A DNA stretch of 63,937 bases, taken from positions 1,662,876 through 1,726,812 of the forward strand of contig NW_008705563.1 of the NCBI RefSeq assembly GCF_000186865.1, read 5' to 3'. Below the pieces are notes generated by a model that did not search any database, had not been told where the DNA came from, and saw only the letters and a list, made by a program, of their open reading frames with translations. How positions within the stretch are numbered: position 1 is the stretch's first letter; every line of letters begins with the position of its first letter. The DNA is from Aureococcus anophagefferens. Its lineage: Eukaryota > Sar > Pelagophyceae > Pelagomonadales > Pelagomonadaceae. Made by a program: the position numbers and the translations under genes. Positions 37,262 to 46,285 of this stretch are shown piece by piece.

Positions 37262-38785
37262 ATGCTGCGGGCGTCGCCGTACGCGAAGCGGTCCCTGCCG
37301 CTCGTGAAGAGCGGCGGCGACGACGACAAGGCGGCGCCGCCGGCGCGCGCCGCGGCGCCGCGGCGGCCGAGCCGCGGCGCGAGCTCGGCCGCGCGGTCCT
37401 ACGGCAGCGTGCACGCGCCGACGCTGCCGGACTACGGCGCGCCGGCGCCCGGCGAGCGGCGGCTCCCGCACCTCGGCCAGGGCGGCGACGCCGGGGCCGG
37501 GCTGCCCGGGTCGTCGGGCGCTTCGTCGTCGTCGGCCGCGTCGGCGCGGCCCGCGCAGGCCGCCGGGCGGCCGCCGGCGGCCAAGGGCGGCGCCGGCGCC
37601 TCGGCGAGCCGCTACGGCGCCCGCGTGGGCGCGGCACCCGCCGAGCGGCCGAAGCACCGGGGGACGCTCGTCGGGCTCACGAACCTGGGCAACACGTGTT
37701 TCCTCAACGCGCCGCTCCAGTGCCTGCTGGGCGTGGCGCCCCTCGTCGAGGTCTTCCTCGACGGCTCCTACGCCGCCATGGTCAACGGCGCGTCGCCGTC
37801 CAAGGGCGCCATCGCGCACGCGTTCGCGGAGCTCGTGCGCGACGTCTACGCGGCGGAGCCCCACTCGGCCGTGAGCCCGGCGAAGCTCAAGCGCGTCATC
37901 GGCCAGCACGCGCCCCAGTTCCAGGGCCACAGCCAGCACGACTGCCAGGAGCTCTTCCGCTACCTGCTCGACGGCCTCGCGGAGGACCTGAAGCTGCCGC
38001 CGCCGCCGCCGCCGCGGCCCCCGGAGCCGGGCCCGGAGACGGAGGACGACGAGCCCGCGGCGGACGACGCGGGCGAGAGCTCCTGGGCGGCCTACCGGCG
38101 GAACAACCGGTCCCTGGTCACGGACACGTTCTGCGGCCAGCTGCGGAGCTCCGTGGAGTGCTGCTCGTGCCACCACGTGTCGACGTGCTTCGACCCCTAT
38201 TTGGACATCTCGCTGCCCATCCCCGCGGCCGCGGCCGGCGGCAACGAGGCGGGGCCCGACGGCCGGCCGCGGAACGCGGCGGGCAAGGGCAACCCGCGCG
38301 GCGCGCGGTCGCGGCTGCCGAACGCGTGCACGCTCGAGGAGTGCCTCGAGACGTTCACGGAGCCCGAGGTGTTGGAGGGGGGGAACAAGGTCACCTGCGA
38401 GCGCTGCGGCAAGCTGCGCAAGTGCGTCAAGTGGCTCACGATCCACTCCTGGCCCAAGATCCTCGTGCTCCACGTGAAGCGCTTCGCGTACACGAGCGTG
38501 CGGCGCGAGAAGCTCGCGACGCTCGTCACGTTCCCGGTCAAGGGCCTCGACCTCGGCAACTTCATCTCCAAGGAGCGCGACGGCGCCGCGGTGAAGCCCG
38601 TCTACGACCTCTTCGCGACGTCGGACCACCTCGGCGACCGGGAGACGAGCGGCCACTACGTCGCGAACTGCGCCGTCGGCGACGCGTGGCACCAGTTCAA
38701 CGACGCGCGCGTCTCGCCGGTGACCCAGGAGGAGCTCCAGGGAGCGGCGAGCTACGTGCTTTTTTATCGGCGACGAGACGGCTAG
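37262..38785 (+). CDS. Ubiquitin-specific protease (peptidase C19 family)
   Basis: 507 residues from MLRASPYAKRS. After a ~125-residue Ala/Pro/Ser-rich N terminus comes the USP catalytic domain: Cys box GLTNLGNTCFLNAPLQCLL, QHDCQELFRYLLDGL, zinc-finger pairs CCSCHH and CERCGK, ILVLHVKRFAYTS, and His box SGHYVANCAVGDAWHQFND. All triad residues (Cys, His, Asn/Asp) are present, so it should be active on ubiquitin conjugates. The catalytic region has an acidic Pro-rich insert (PPPPPPRPPEPGPETEDDE). The frame is open upstream to 37058, but the ATG at 37262 leaves a normal divergent promoter. Single exon. Confidence 0.9.
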   Translation: MLRASPYAKRSLPLVKSGGDDDKAAPPARAAAPRRPSRGASSAARSYGSVHAPTLPDYGAPAPGERRLPHLGQGGDAGAGLPGSSGASSSSAASARPAQAAGRPPAAKGGAGASASRYGARVGAAPAERPKHRGTLVGLTNLGNTCFLNAPLQCLLGVAPLVEVFLDGSYAAMVNGASPSKGAIAHAFAELVRDVYAAEPHSAVSPAKLKRVIGQHAPQFQGHSQHDCQELFRYLLDGLAEDLKLPPPPPPRPPEPGPETEDDEPAADDAGESSWAAYRRNNRSLVTDTFCGQLRSSVECCSCHHVSTCFDPYLDISLPIPAAAAGGNEAGPDGRPRNAAGKGNPRGARSRLPNACTLEECLETFTEPEVLEGGNKVTCERCGKLRKCVKWLTIHSWPKILVLHVKRFAYTSVRREKLATLVTFPVKGLDLGNFISKERDGAAVKPVYDLFATSDHLGDRETSGHYVANCAVGDAWHQFNDARVSPVTQEELQGAASYVLFYRRRDG

Positions 38786-39032
38786 GGCCGACGTTCCTAA
38801 TATGCGTGTGTCCTAGGAGGCCTGCATGCCCGTCGAAATTTAGGTGCACCTTGGGGGAAACATCATCGATGCAGTCCCGTCAAATCGCATTAGTTCGAGC
38901 TGAGAGCGTCTCAACCGACTGAGCCTCGCTTTGCGCCCCCGCCCACGTGCCGCTCGCGACCGTCGGCTTCGCATCGACGCCGCGCGCCGCGCCCGACCTA
39001 CGAGTGGCTGCTGATAGAGCGCGTGGCCGGGC

Positions 39033-39755
39033 ATGGAGGCGTTGGTGCAGGATGCGATAGCTGCGATTCAGGCAAACGACGGAGTCGCGCTGCGCGACGC
39101 GATACGCCGCGGCGCCGACGTGAACGGGATGGTTGCTTGCAAAGAGGGAACCACGGGAGCGCACGGCCTTTGCTCCTTGCTGTTTGTCGCCACGTCCATG
39201 GGGCTTGCGGGGATTTGCGAAGTACTGTTGGCCGAAGGAGCAGATGCGGACATACCTACCACAATAGACTCCTCTGTCCCCCTCCATACCGCTACTCTCC
39301 AAGGCTTCACTGCCTGCCTGCATGTTCTTCTGCGAGCGGGTGCGGATGTGAACGCTCAAGGTTACGATGGCTTGACTGCGCTTCACCAGGCGTGTCACTC
39401 TGGAAACGTTGATGCCGCCAAACTCATCATCGCCGCGGGTGCGAATTTGGAAGCGAGGACTCGGAGTCGACAGGGTACCACCCCGCTGCGTTCTGCCATC
39501 TTTATCGGTCACCGCGAGGTCGCCCTGACGCTGCTCCGCGCCGGCGCGGCCATCACGGCCTTGCGTAGAGCCGAGATTACGCCAGAGAACGGAGCCCTCC
39601 ACGACTTCATGTTCGACATCATCCACGACGGCGGCTGGAACGCGCGCGTCGAGCGCCACCGCCGCCCGCTCATGAGCATCCTGTCCAACCTCGCGCTCCC
39701 GCACGACGCGCTCTGCGTCATCCTCTCCTTCTGGTCCCCGCCGGGCGGCCGCTAA
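39033..39755 (+). CDS. Ankyrin-repeat protein with atypically low-GC coding sequence
   Basis: 240 residues, MEALVQDAIAAIQANDG onward. Four or five ankyrin repeats cover residues ~15-180 (GADVNGMVACKEG; SVPLHTATLQGFTACLHVLLRAGADVNAQ; YDGLTALHQACHSGNVDAAKLIIAAGANLEART; TTPLRSAIFIGHREVALTLLRAGAAI). The C terminus ends SILSNLALPHDALCVILSFWSP, reminiscent of an F-box or SOCS-like tail but not diagnostic. The first ~550 nt use codons such as TTT, ACA and GTT far more than the neighbouring genes, whereas the last 150 nt are GC-rich like the rest of the window. That mosaic suggests acquisition or a young gene fused to a native end. Confidence 0.75.
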   Translation: MEALVQDAIAAIQANDGVALRDAIRRGADVNGMVACKEGTTGAHGLCSLLFVATSMGLAGICEVLLAEGADADIPTTIDSSVPLHTATLQGFTACLHVLLRAGADVNAQGYDGLTALHQACHSGNVDAAKLIIAAGANLEARTRSRQGTTPLRSAIFIGHREVALTLLRAGAAITALRRAEITPENGALHDFMFDIIHDGGWNARVERHRRPLMSILSNLALPHDALCVILSFWSPPGGR

Positions 39756-39902
39756 GCTCGGCTCATGTGCTTAGGGGGGACCTCGGGTACTTCTCGCGCG
39801 CATGCCACCAGGCCGTGCAGGCCTTTCTTTAAGCCTTCCTGGAGCGCGGCCTGGGGAAAGAAGCAGTTCAACGTGAAGGAGATTTTTGCGCTGCCCCAAA
39901 CG

Positions 39903-41756
39903 ATGATCACCATCGCGCTGCTCGCGCTGGGCGTCGCGGGCGACGACGCGTCGTACCGCTACGGCCTCGAGCGCGCGCGGAACGCGGACCTCTCCGGCGC
40001 CCGGAACGCCTTCGCGAAGGTCCGCAGCGCCGAGGCCCTGCACGCGGCGGCGACGTTGAAGCTCATCGCCGGGGACCTCGAGGGCTGCGTCGCCGCGCGG
40101 CGCGAGGCCAAGGCGCTGGACGCGTCGGCGCTGCCGCCGCTCGCCGTGCTGTTCCAGAACGGCGACGACTGCGGCGGCCTCGGCGACGTCTACTGGAGCT
40201 GCGCGTTCGTCGCCAAGGCGCTCCACGAAACCGCGGACGGCGGCGACGCGGCCGCGTGGGCGTCGGCCGCCGCCGACGCCCACGCGCAGCTCAGCGTCGC
40301 CCTCGAGGACTCGGGCGCCCTCGCCGAGGCGACGGCGCACGTGGCCAAGGCCGTCGCGCTGCGNNNNNNNNNNNNNNNNNNNNNNNNNNNNNNNNNNNNN
40401 NNNNNNNNNNNNNTAGCGCGGCTCGAGCGCAACGTCGCGGCCCTGCGGGGCAGCCGCCTGGCGGCGCTCGACGCGACGTCCATGCCGGGGACCTTTTACG
40501 TCGTCTACCTCGGCTTCGCCGACGCGGCGCTGATGGCCGCGATCGCGGACGCGTACCGCGCGGCCCACCCGGCGCTGGGCGCCGTGCTCCACGAGCCGGC
40601 GCCCGGCGACGCGGTGCGCGTGGGCTTCGTCTCCAGCTACTGGAAGCGGCACAGCGTCTGCAAATTGCTGGGCGGCGTCGTCCGGGGGCTCGCGGCGACG
40701 CCGGGCTTCGCGGTGACGCTCTTCAGCGCCGCGGAGGAGGAGGACGACTGGACGGCCTGGGTGCTGGAGACGGGCGCGGCGCGCGTGCGCCTCGAGCGCG
40801 GCGTCTTGCTGAGCAACCGCGACCTGGCCAAGAGCCTCGACGTCCTCGTCTTCGCGGATTTGGGCATGGACGCGAAAACGACGACCTGGGCCTTCGGGCG
40901 CCTCGCGAGGACCCAGGTCCTCTTCTGGGGCCACCCGCACACGTCGGGCCTCCCGGACACGATCGACTACTTCATCACGTCCGACGCGTTCGAGCCGCGG
41001 AACGACTTCTTGGCCGAAAGGTACGCGGAGCAACCCGCGCGCTTCGACACGCTGGGCTTCTACTTCCGCGCGCCCCAGGGCGTCTACGCGCCGACGCTCG
41101 CCGAGACCGACGCGCGCGCTCCGGCGCTCGCGGGCGAGCTGGGCCTCGGCGACTACGACGCGCTCTACGTCTGCCCGCAGAGCCTGCCCAAGTTCCACCC
41201 GGACTTCGACGAGGTGCTCGTGCGCCTCGCCTTCGCCATCAGCCGCCGCGGCGGCCAGAAGGAGGCCATCGTCATCACCTACGACCCGAAGAAGCTGCTG
41301 TGGCTCCGCGCGCTCGAGCGGCGCCTCGAGGCGTCCATCGCGAAGTACGCGGCGCGGCCGGGGCCCGTGCTCGCGCGCTTCGTCTTCCTGCCCCTCGTCG
41401 CGGGCCCCGACTTCTTCGCGCTGCTGCGCCTGGCGACGGTGCTCCTCGACCCCTTCCCCTTCGGGGGCGGCGTGACGACGCTCGAGGCCTTCTCCGCGTG
41501 CCGCGCGGTCGTCACGGCGCCGCGGCGCCAGAGCGTCGTCGCGCTCGCGCGCGGCATGTACCGGCGCATGAACGTGCCGGGGGCGCCCGTCGCGGCGACG
41601 CCCGCGGCCTACGTGGCCAACGCGACGGCCCTCGCCGACGACGCGCCGCGGCGCCGCGCGCTCGAGGCCGCGATCTGCGCCGCGAGAGGCGCGCTCTTCG
41701 AGCGCGACGACGCCGTCGACGAGTGGGCGCGCTTCCTCGCGCGGGCGTCGAGGTGA
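39903..41756 (+). CDS. GT41-like (OGT/SPINDLY) glycosyltransferase, secretory pathway
   Basis: About 617 residues plus a gap. The N terminus MITIALLALGVAGDDASY is a signal peptide; TPR-like helices (residues ~15-155) follow. After the 50-N gap come the catalytic blocks: RVGFVSSYWKRHSVCKLLGG, QVLFWGHPHTSGLPDTIDYF, SDAFEPRNDFLAERY, LYVCPQSLPKFHPDFDEVL, and the UDP-binding DPFPFGGGVTTLEAF. These correspond to both Rossmann-like halves of O-GlcNAc/O-fucosyl transferases. The signal peptide suggests secreted or lumenal action, unlike cytosolic OGT and SPY. Donor sugar is unknown. The stop is 26 nt from that of the convergent phosphatase gene. Confidence 0.85.
   Translation: MITIALLALGVAGDDASYRYGLERARNADLSGARNAFAKVRSAEALHAAATLKLIAGDLEGCVAARREAKALDASALPPLAVLFQNGDDCGGLGDVYWSCAFVAKALHETADGGDAAAWASAAADAHAQLSVALEDSGALAEATAHVAKAVALXXXXXXXXXXXXXXXXXXARLERNVAALRGSRLAALDATSMPGTFYVVYLGFADAALMAAIADAYRAAHPALGAVLHEPAPGDAVRVGFVSSYWKRHSVCKLLGGVVRGLAATPGFAVTLFSAAEEEDDWTAWVLETGAARVRLERGVLLSNRDLAKSLDVLVFADLGMDAKTTTWAFGRLARTQVLFWGHPHTSGLPDTIDYFITSDAFEPRNDFLAERYAEQPARFDTLGFYFRAPQGVYAPTLAETDARAPALAGELGLGDYDALYVCPQSLPKFHPDFDEVLVRLAFAISRRGGQKEAIVITYDPKKLLWLRALERRLEASIAKYAARPGPVLARFVFLPLVAGPDFFALLRLATVLLDPFPFGGGVTTLEAFSACRAVVTAPRRQSVVALARGMYRRMNVPGAPVAATPAAYVANATALADDAPRRRALEAAICAARGALFERDDAVDEWARFLARASR
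40364..40413. other. Assembly gap (50 N) inside the GT41-like gene
   Basis: Fifty Ns of unknown true size. The gap hides the join between the TPR-like region and the catalytic domain. An intron could lie within it. Confidence 0.99.
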
Positions 41757-41782
41757 CGGGGGAGGGCGGCGGGACGACAGTC

Positions 41783-43313
41783 TTACATGACCGCGCAGAC
41801 CTGGCTCTGGTGCTGGCCGAGCGTCGCCTCCTTGGCCGTGGCCGCGTCGACGGCGAGGGACAGCGTCGCCGCGACGGGCCGGTGGTCGCTGGACCGGAGG
41901 TCGGCGACGGAGCCGTAGTCGACGATGCGCGCCGCGGCGGCGTCGCGCGACGCGACGAGGACGCGGTCCGTGTAGGACGGCACGCGGCGCTTCGGCGACG
42001 TGTCGTAGACGTCGAGCGCGCCGTCGGCCGCGGCGTCGAACTTGTAGGTCGGCGGGAAGGCCACGGGCGCCTCGGCGTAGCCCGCCCAGGCCGCGCCCGA
42101 CGCCAGGGCGCCCGCCAGCTGGTCCGCGGCGAGGAGGCCCGCGAAGTCGCGCGCGGCGATCAAGTCGTCCGCGGCGTCGCGCGGCAGGTCGACGCGGTAG
42201 TTGAGGTCCCCGGACCAGGCGACGACGTCGAAGGCGCCGCGCAGCGGGTCGGCGCCGTCGTCGGGCGGCGGTGCGCCCGGCGCGAGGAGCTTCGCGAGCT
42301 CCGCGCTGATCTTGTGGAACTCGCGGTTCCGCCTGCGTGGAATTCAAATCTTCAACCCGACTTCAATGTGCGCGTATGCGACAGTTTCGACGCAAGCTCT
42401 TCGACTGTGCTTCGAGAACTCGACGAGAGCGATCGATTCGTCCAAAAATCAGCCGAATCGGCTTCGATTTGATCGAGCTAGAGAGGGTTGACGTTTTTGC
42501 GGGACGGGGCGTTCCGCCGGTTGATTTCCACACGGGGTTCCGCTCCGCGGACTTCTTCTGGTGCGCCGTGAGGTGCGACGCGACGAAGCAGACCCTGGCG
42601 CCGCCGACGTCGAGTGCGAGGCCGACGCCGCCCTTGTTCCCGAGGCGCGCGTCGCCCGCGCCGAGGCCCGTCGCGACAGCGCCGCTCCGGACGTCGCCGA
42701 GGAGCGGCCGCGCGGACCGGTGGCAGAAGAGGATCGCGTGCGTCGCCTGGAGCGTGTGGCTCGCGACGACCTCGTAGTTCGGGCCGAGGGCGGCGACGAG
42801 CGTCGCCGTCCACGCGGCCTTGGACTGGACGAGCAGCGACGCGGCGATGGACCGCTCGCACTCCTGCGTGCCCACGTGGACGAGGTGGTAGCGGTCGAGG
42901 GGCAGCAGCGCCGCGCGGAGCGCGGCCGGCGCCGCCGTCGCCTGGGCCATGAGGTTCCACGTCACGCAGCGCACGCGCACGCGCGACGTCTCCCGCAGCT
43001 CCGCCGCGAGCGCGTCGTCCGCGTCCCCCGCGGCCGCCGCGGCCGCCGCGGCCGCCGCCTCGGGCTCCGGCGCGGCCTCCGGCGCGGCGGCGCCCGCGGG
43101 CAGCCGTAGCGCGCCGGCCTCGTCGACGAAGAGCGACGCCGACACGGCGGCGAGGCTCAGGCTCGGGTCCAAGGCGACGCGGTGCTCGCGGCCCGAGGCG
43201 AGCTCCTTGCCGTGGACGAAGCGCTGGCCGGCCTCGGCGTCCTCGACGACCGTGACGACCATCTCGCTGCCGTCGCCGGCCGTGAAGACGAACTGCTCGA
43301 GGAGCGTGCCCAT
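41783..43313 (-). CDS. Inositol polyphosphate 5-phosphatase, interrupted by an introner
   Basis: Two exons, 42544-43313 and 41783-42332, encode 439 residues. The IPPc catalytic motifs are present: TWNLMAQ near the start of the domain, GTQECERS, LGNKGGVGL, FVASHLTAHQKK, WSGDLNYRVDLP (metal binding), FPPTYKFD, RVPSYTDRVL (variant of the P-x-W-C-D-R motif, with Tyr-Thr for Trp-Cys) and SSDHRPV. The enzyme should remove the 5-phosphate of inositol phosphates or phosphoinositides. The N-terminal ~110 residues lack a recognised domain and include an Ala/Pro/Glu linker. The 211-nt introner has a GC donor; removing it restores AERN-REFHKI, a match to the family block. The ATG at 43313 is divergent from KAP3, 200 nt apart. 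Confidence 0.85.
42333..42543 (-). mobile_element. Introner element forming a 211-nt GC-AG intron (phosphatase gene)
   Basis: The element (minus strand) has ends GTGTGGAAATC and GAATTCCACGCAG, imperfect inverted repeats. The 8-bp target duplication GCGGAACC is on both sides. The only splice that restores the conserved reading frame starts at the first duplication copy (GCGGAACC, a GC donor) and ends at the element's CAG. The interior is closely related to the 44-kb introner, including TTCGGCTGATTTTTGGAC, GTTCTCGAAGCACAG and CACATTGAAGTCGGGTTGAA. Confidence 0.85.
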
Positions 43314-43513
43314 CGTTCTTCCTAGAGGGATGCGGATCTGCTGGGCTGCCCCATCGTGCGACCGGCAACGAATGAAAATGCACCTTGAGTTCATCCTCCC
43401 CTGCATCTGGCGGGTGGGCTGCGCCTCCCGCGAGCTGCCCGCGTCGTCGAGCGTCGGCGCCCCCGGCGCTTCGGCCGTCCCCGCGGCTCGCGCCGCCCCG
43501 CCGCCGGCCCACG

Positions 43514-46073
43514 ATGCCCGCCGAGGAGGAGAAGAAGAAGAAGAAGGTCCATCCGGGCCTCATCGAGGCCGACAAGGAGGAGTGCGCCATCGTCGTGCAC
43601 TACGAGACGTCGGAGCCGCCGAGCGGCGAGCGGACGCCGCACACGCGGCGGCTGCGGCTCAAGACGCTCAACGAGCGCTCGGACCCCGCGAAGATCGCCG
43701 ACGACGTGCTGCGCAAGTGCAAGTACATCCCGAGCAGCAAGCGGCGCGTCGTCGAGATGCTCGTCGCGAACCTCCAGGAGCACGTGGCCGGCGACCCCGA
43801 CGCGGCGAAGAACGCGGCGGCGCAGCGCAGCGAGCGCCGCCGCCGGAAGCGCGAGGACGACCGCGACGACGTCGTCGCGGACATGGACAGCGTCGACGAG
43901 TACATCGAGATGCTCTACGAGGGCAACGAGGACATGAAGGAGAAGGTCCGCGGCACGGAGAAGATCCTCAAGCTGTGCAGCTTCGTCGGCAACCTCGAGC
44001 ACCTCGTCCAGCACCACACGCTCATGGGCGCGCTGAGCCGCGTGCTCGCGGAGGACTACCGGCGGTCGTCGGACCTCGCCTACAACATCGTGCGCGTCTT
44101 CCTGAGCTTCTCCAACTTCGTGGAGATGCACGCCATCCTGGCCCAGTACCGCGTCGGGTCCATCTGCGTCGAGCTCGTCGAGTTCGAGGTGAAGCGGACG
44201 GAGCACCGCCACGAGGAGGCGCGGCGCCGCGCGGGCGAGGTCCGCGAGGCGAAGCTCGGGCTTTCGGACAGCCGCGAGGGCATCCGCGAGCACGAGCGGC
44301 GCGTCGAGGAGCTCGAGCGCGCCGCGGAGAAGGAGGACCAGCGGAGCCGGCTCGTGCAGCGGAAGCAGGACAAGACGCTCTACGTCTGCCTCCACGTGCT
44401 CATCAGTGTGGAAACCAACCGCTGGTTCAGGGGGTCCTGACCAAACTTGAGAATTCTCTAGCTCGGTCAAATCGAAGTCGATTCGGCTGATTTTTGGACA
44501 GATCGATTGCTCTCGTCGAGTTCTCGAAGCACAGCGAAAGAGTCTGGTCCAAATCGTTCGATTACGCTCACATTGAAGTCGGGTTGAAGATTTGGTTTCC
44601 ACACAGGTGCTCATCAACCTCGCCGAGGACGTGCTCGTGGAGCACAAGATGGTCAAGCGCCACCTCGTCGAGTACCTCGTCGCCGTCTTCTCCCACTCCG
44701 CGTCCGCGCCGCTCCTCATCTTGGCGGCCGTGTTCCTGAAGAAGCTCACGCTCTTCGAGGAGAACAAGGACGCCATGCTCCGGAGCAACCTCGTGGGCCG
44801 CCTCGCGCGCTTCGCGCCCTGCTCGTCGCCGGAGCTCATCATCGCGATGCTCCGGCTCCTCTTCAACCTGTCCTTCGACGCGGGCGTCCGCGACCAGATG
44901 GTGCGGAACTCCTTCATCCCGAAGCTCGTGGGCCTGCTCAAGGAGAACCACAAGTTCCGGGAGGTGTCGCTGCGCGTGCTCTACCACCTCAGCGTCGACG
45001 ACCGGTGCAAGTCCATGTTCACGTACACGGAGGCGATCCCCATCGTCATGCAGCTCGTCATCAAGTTCCCGCCGAACCGGAAGATCACGCGCGAGCTCGC
45101 GGCGCTCGCGGGCAACCTCAGCCTCAACAAGCACAACGCGGAGCTCATGTGCGCGAACAAGGGCCTGTCGGCCCTCGTGGCCCGCGTCGAGCGGACGCGC
45201 GACCCGCTGCTGATGAAGGTCGTGCGGAACCTGTCGCTCTGGACCTTCGACGTCCAGCAGGACCTGGAGGACCCGGCCAAGGAGTACCTGCAGCGCGGCC
45301 TGTGGAGCCGCCACGTGACCCAGATCCTGGGCTTCGCGATCGAGACGGAGTCGCACGACCTCCTCGTCGAGGTTCTGGGCACGTTGGGCAACCTCACGCG
45401 CCACGACCTCCTCCGCGGCGCGACCTGGGCCAAGTACATCGAGGAATTCTCCCTCACGGGCTACCTCTCGAAGCTCCTCGTGCCGGGCATGGCCCAGCAC
45501 GACGTCGTCCTCGAGGCCGTCGTCTTCGCGGGCGTCCTGGCGACGGAGCGCGACGCCGCGAACGCCATCGCGAGCTCGAGCCTCGCGCGGTCCCTCGAGG
45601 AGGTCTGGCGGGACAAGAGCGACGACGCCGAGATCACGCTCCAGCTCCTCTTCACGTTCCAGCACCTTTTGGCGCACCGCGAGACGCACGACGAGATCCT
45701 CTACAACAGCCGCGTGCTCCTGGACGTGCTCGACTGCCTCGGCAACGGCAACGAGGCCGTCGTCTCCTACGCGAACGCCTGCCTCGACCTCGTCATGGAG
45801 CACGACCGCGACGAGACCGGCGCGCTCGGCGAGCTCGGCGCGCAGGTCCGGCGCCGCCGCTTCTACAGCCACAACCGCGAGTGGCTCGAGATCGTCGAGC
45901 AGGAGGGCGCGGGCGCGCCGACGATGAGCCGCACGAACTACCCGAGCCCGACGGCCTCCGACGAGGAGTCCGGCTCGCCGAACTCGGGCGTCAACGCGGA
46001 CGTCGGCGTGCTCTCCGGCGGCTCCGGCGAGTGGAACACGGGCCGCGACGACGGCTACGGCCAGTGGGACTGA
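43514..46073 (+). CDS. KAP3: Kinesin-associated protein 3 (KAP3), heterotrimeric kinesin-II subunit
   Basis: Two exons, 43514-44395 and 44607-46073, join in frame (782 residues). The N terminus MPAEEEKKKKK is followed by the KAP family start (IVVHYETSE, RLRLKTLNE). ARM repeats then run through most of the protein, with the diagnostic ILKLCSFVGNLEHLVQHHTL, SDLAYNIVRVFLSFSNF, LLFNLSFDAGVRDQMV and NREWLEIVEQ. KAP3 links kinesin-II motors to anterograde intraflagellar-transport cargo. A charged coiled coil (~residues 240-285) sits before the intron. The C terminus is Ser/Gly-rich. The 211-nt intron is an introner (separate entry). This is evidence that the lineage builds or once built cilia. Confidence 0.95.
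44396..44606 (+). mobile_element. Introner element forming a 211-nt intron (KAP3 gene)
   Basis: The intron runs GTGCTCATCAGTGTGG...CCACACAG. Element ends GTGTGGAAACC and GGTTTCCACAC are perfect inverted repeats. The target GTGCTCATCA is duplicated on both sides. The GT donor belongs to the first duplication copy, and the AG acceptor to the element. Splicing restores CLH-VLINLAED. A likely branch site CTCACATTGAAG lies ~40 nt from the acceptor. It has the same length as the introner in the neighbouring phosphatase gene. Confidence 0.9.
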
Positions 46074-46285
46074 CGCGGCGACGGCCGGCGCGCCGAACGC
46101 CCCCCCGCCCCGCGCGGCCTGGAGGCGCGGCGGATAGGGGACCTTTAATTGAAGGTTCAATCAAATCAAGTTTCCTTCATTTTCGATCCCCATTGAAATT
46201 TCAACAACTGCACGTTCGAGGTTCGAAAATCTCTTCGGTGCCCGCCCACCGGGCAGCATGGTACGCAGCCCTTCGCCGTAGGACG

